Shown here: positions 6,349 to 6,566 of the stretch, piece after piece
Position numbering within the stretch: position 1 is the stretch's first letter
Layout of the letters: the number at the start of each line of letters is the position of its first letter
Origin: an uncultured Clostridia bacterium
GTDB taxonomy: Bacteria > Bacillota > Clostridia > Oscillospirales > Acutalibacteraceae
NCBI GenBank assembly: GCA_947168785.1
Contig: CAMVNL010000136.1
Location: forward strand, 1 to 6,566
Reading direction: 5' to 3'
DNA length: 6,566 nt
Notes under the pieces: model-generated
What the model was told of the DNA's origin: nothing
Databases searched by the model: none
The model's input: the letters and a program-made list of their open reading frames with translations, nothing else
Made by a program: the position numbers and the translations under genes

Positions 6349-6364
6349 ACCAAAGAAACGGAGG
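6322..6364 (-). promoter_or_regulatory. 16-bp inverted repeat enclosing the tnpV Shine-Dalgarno
   Basis: Arms 6322-6337 and 6349-6364 are complementary over 16 bases with an 11-base loop. The single non-Watson-Crick position (6330/6356) is C-A on the + strand but a G-U wobble in - strand RNA, so the tnpV mRNA can form an uninterrupted 16-pair stem. The 3' arm of that stem ends in GGAGG, the tnpV ribosome binding site, with TTTT right after it. It could control tnpV translation by hiding the site, or act as an attenuator or weak terminator after the DUF6809-like gene. Confidence 0.65.
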
Positions 6365-6381
6365 CAAGTCGAATGTGCGGA

Positions 6382-6566
6382 TTACAGTTTTTCGGTCAGA
6401 TCGCGATATGGAGTATCCGTGTTCACGAACGTATCGTACGTAAACGCGGCGCCGAGGCGAAAGCCGACAATGAAGCTGTCCAGCTCCGTGATCGTATCCA
6501 GCTCACCCTGCGCGTCAAGGATTTTGTTGAGTAAGCCGCGTTGTTCATCTGGCAGGGCGTTTTCTA
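6382..6566 (-). CDS. DUF6809-like protein, C-terminal end; 5' part outside window
   Basis: An open - strand frame enters from the right edge (first whole codon 6564-6562) and ends at TAA (6384-6382), giving 60 residues. The sequence includes LPDEQRGLLNKILDAQGELD, then SFIVGFRLGAAFTYDTF and a short tail ending in YRDLTEKL. The pattern of a helical stretch with A-Q-x-E-L followed by a F-I-x-G-F-R-L-G-A segment resembles the small clostridial proteins grouped as DUF6809, whose function is unknown and which I recall as common neighbours of tnpV in mobile DNA. The family assignment is from memory of the pattern, not a search. It precedes tnpV on the same strand by 67 bases, with the inverted repeat between them, and the two are probably co-transcribed. 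Confidence 0.65.
   Translation of the reverse strand, partial: ENALPDEQRGLLNKILDAQGELDTITELDSFIVGFRLGAAFTYDTFVNTDTPYRDLTEKL

Noticed and set aside
6087..6443. A 118-codon + strand frame across tnpV and the inverted repeat
   Set aside because: It is antisense to the recognisable TnpV and to the end of the DUF6809-like frame, has no family resemblance, and owes its length partly to the palindromic insert.
5777..6566. CRISPR array, tRNA or rRNA gene in the accessory end
   Set aside because: No regularly spaced direct repeats, no cloverleaf with a T-loop sequence, and no rRNA-like stretch is visible; the palindromic insert in tnpV has two hairpins only and lacks tRNA landmarks.

Overview
The first 5.8 kb is the downstream part of an anaerobe-type cobalamin (vitamin B12) operon on the + strand. 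The last 0.75 kb is a short - strand accessory module of mobile-element type. The organism is most likely a gut-type Clostridia (Oscillospirales/Lachnospirales-like Firmicutes). This rests on strong AGGAGG ribosome binding sites, GC-rich codon use, a clostridial-style pair of CobU-like genes, and a TnpV + DUF6809 pair, which is typical of mobile DNA in gut Clostridia. The taxonomic call is inference; no rRNA or other phylogenetic marker is present.

Layout, + strand: the C-terminal half of a CobD-type threonine-phosphate decarboxylase (1-457, cut by the window edge); cobQ/cbiP (454-1911); cobO/btuR corrinoid adenosyltransferase (1908-2417); cobT (2420-3535); cobU (3532-4077); cobS (4074-4823, GTG start); a 125-residue CobU-like protein with a damaged P-loop (4836-5213); and a cobC-type histidine phosphatase (5210-5776). 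Five of the seven junctions are 4-base ATGA/GTGA stop-start overlaps and the other two gaps are 2 and 12 bases, so this is one tightly coupled transcription unit. The genes cover the late pathway: corrinoid adenosylation (CobO), side-chain amidation (CobQ), supply of aminopropanol phosphate (CobD), activation of adenosylcobinamide (CobU), activation of the lower base (CobT), joining of the two halves (CobS) and removal of the last phosphate (CobC). The corrin-ring genes, the operon promoter and any cobalamin riboswitch would lie to the left of the window.

The cob operon ends at 5776. After 58 bases with no convincing intrinsic terminator, two convergent - strand genes follow: a TnpV-family protein (5835-6314) and, upstream of it, the C-terminal end of a DUF6809-like protein (6382-6566, cut by the window edge). 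Between them lies a 16-bp inverted repeat whose 3' arm contains the tnpV Shine-Dalgarno sequence.

The two most interesting signals are: (1) an apparent 63-bp in-frame insertion in tnpV (6096-6158), most of which folds into a compact two-hairpin structure closed by an outer stem, resembling a protein-coding palindromic element; and (2) the complementary division of CobU motifs between two genes of the same operon.
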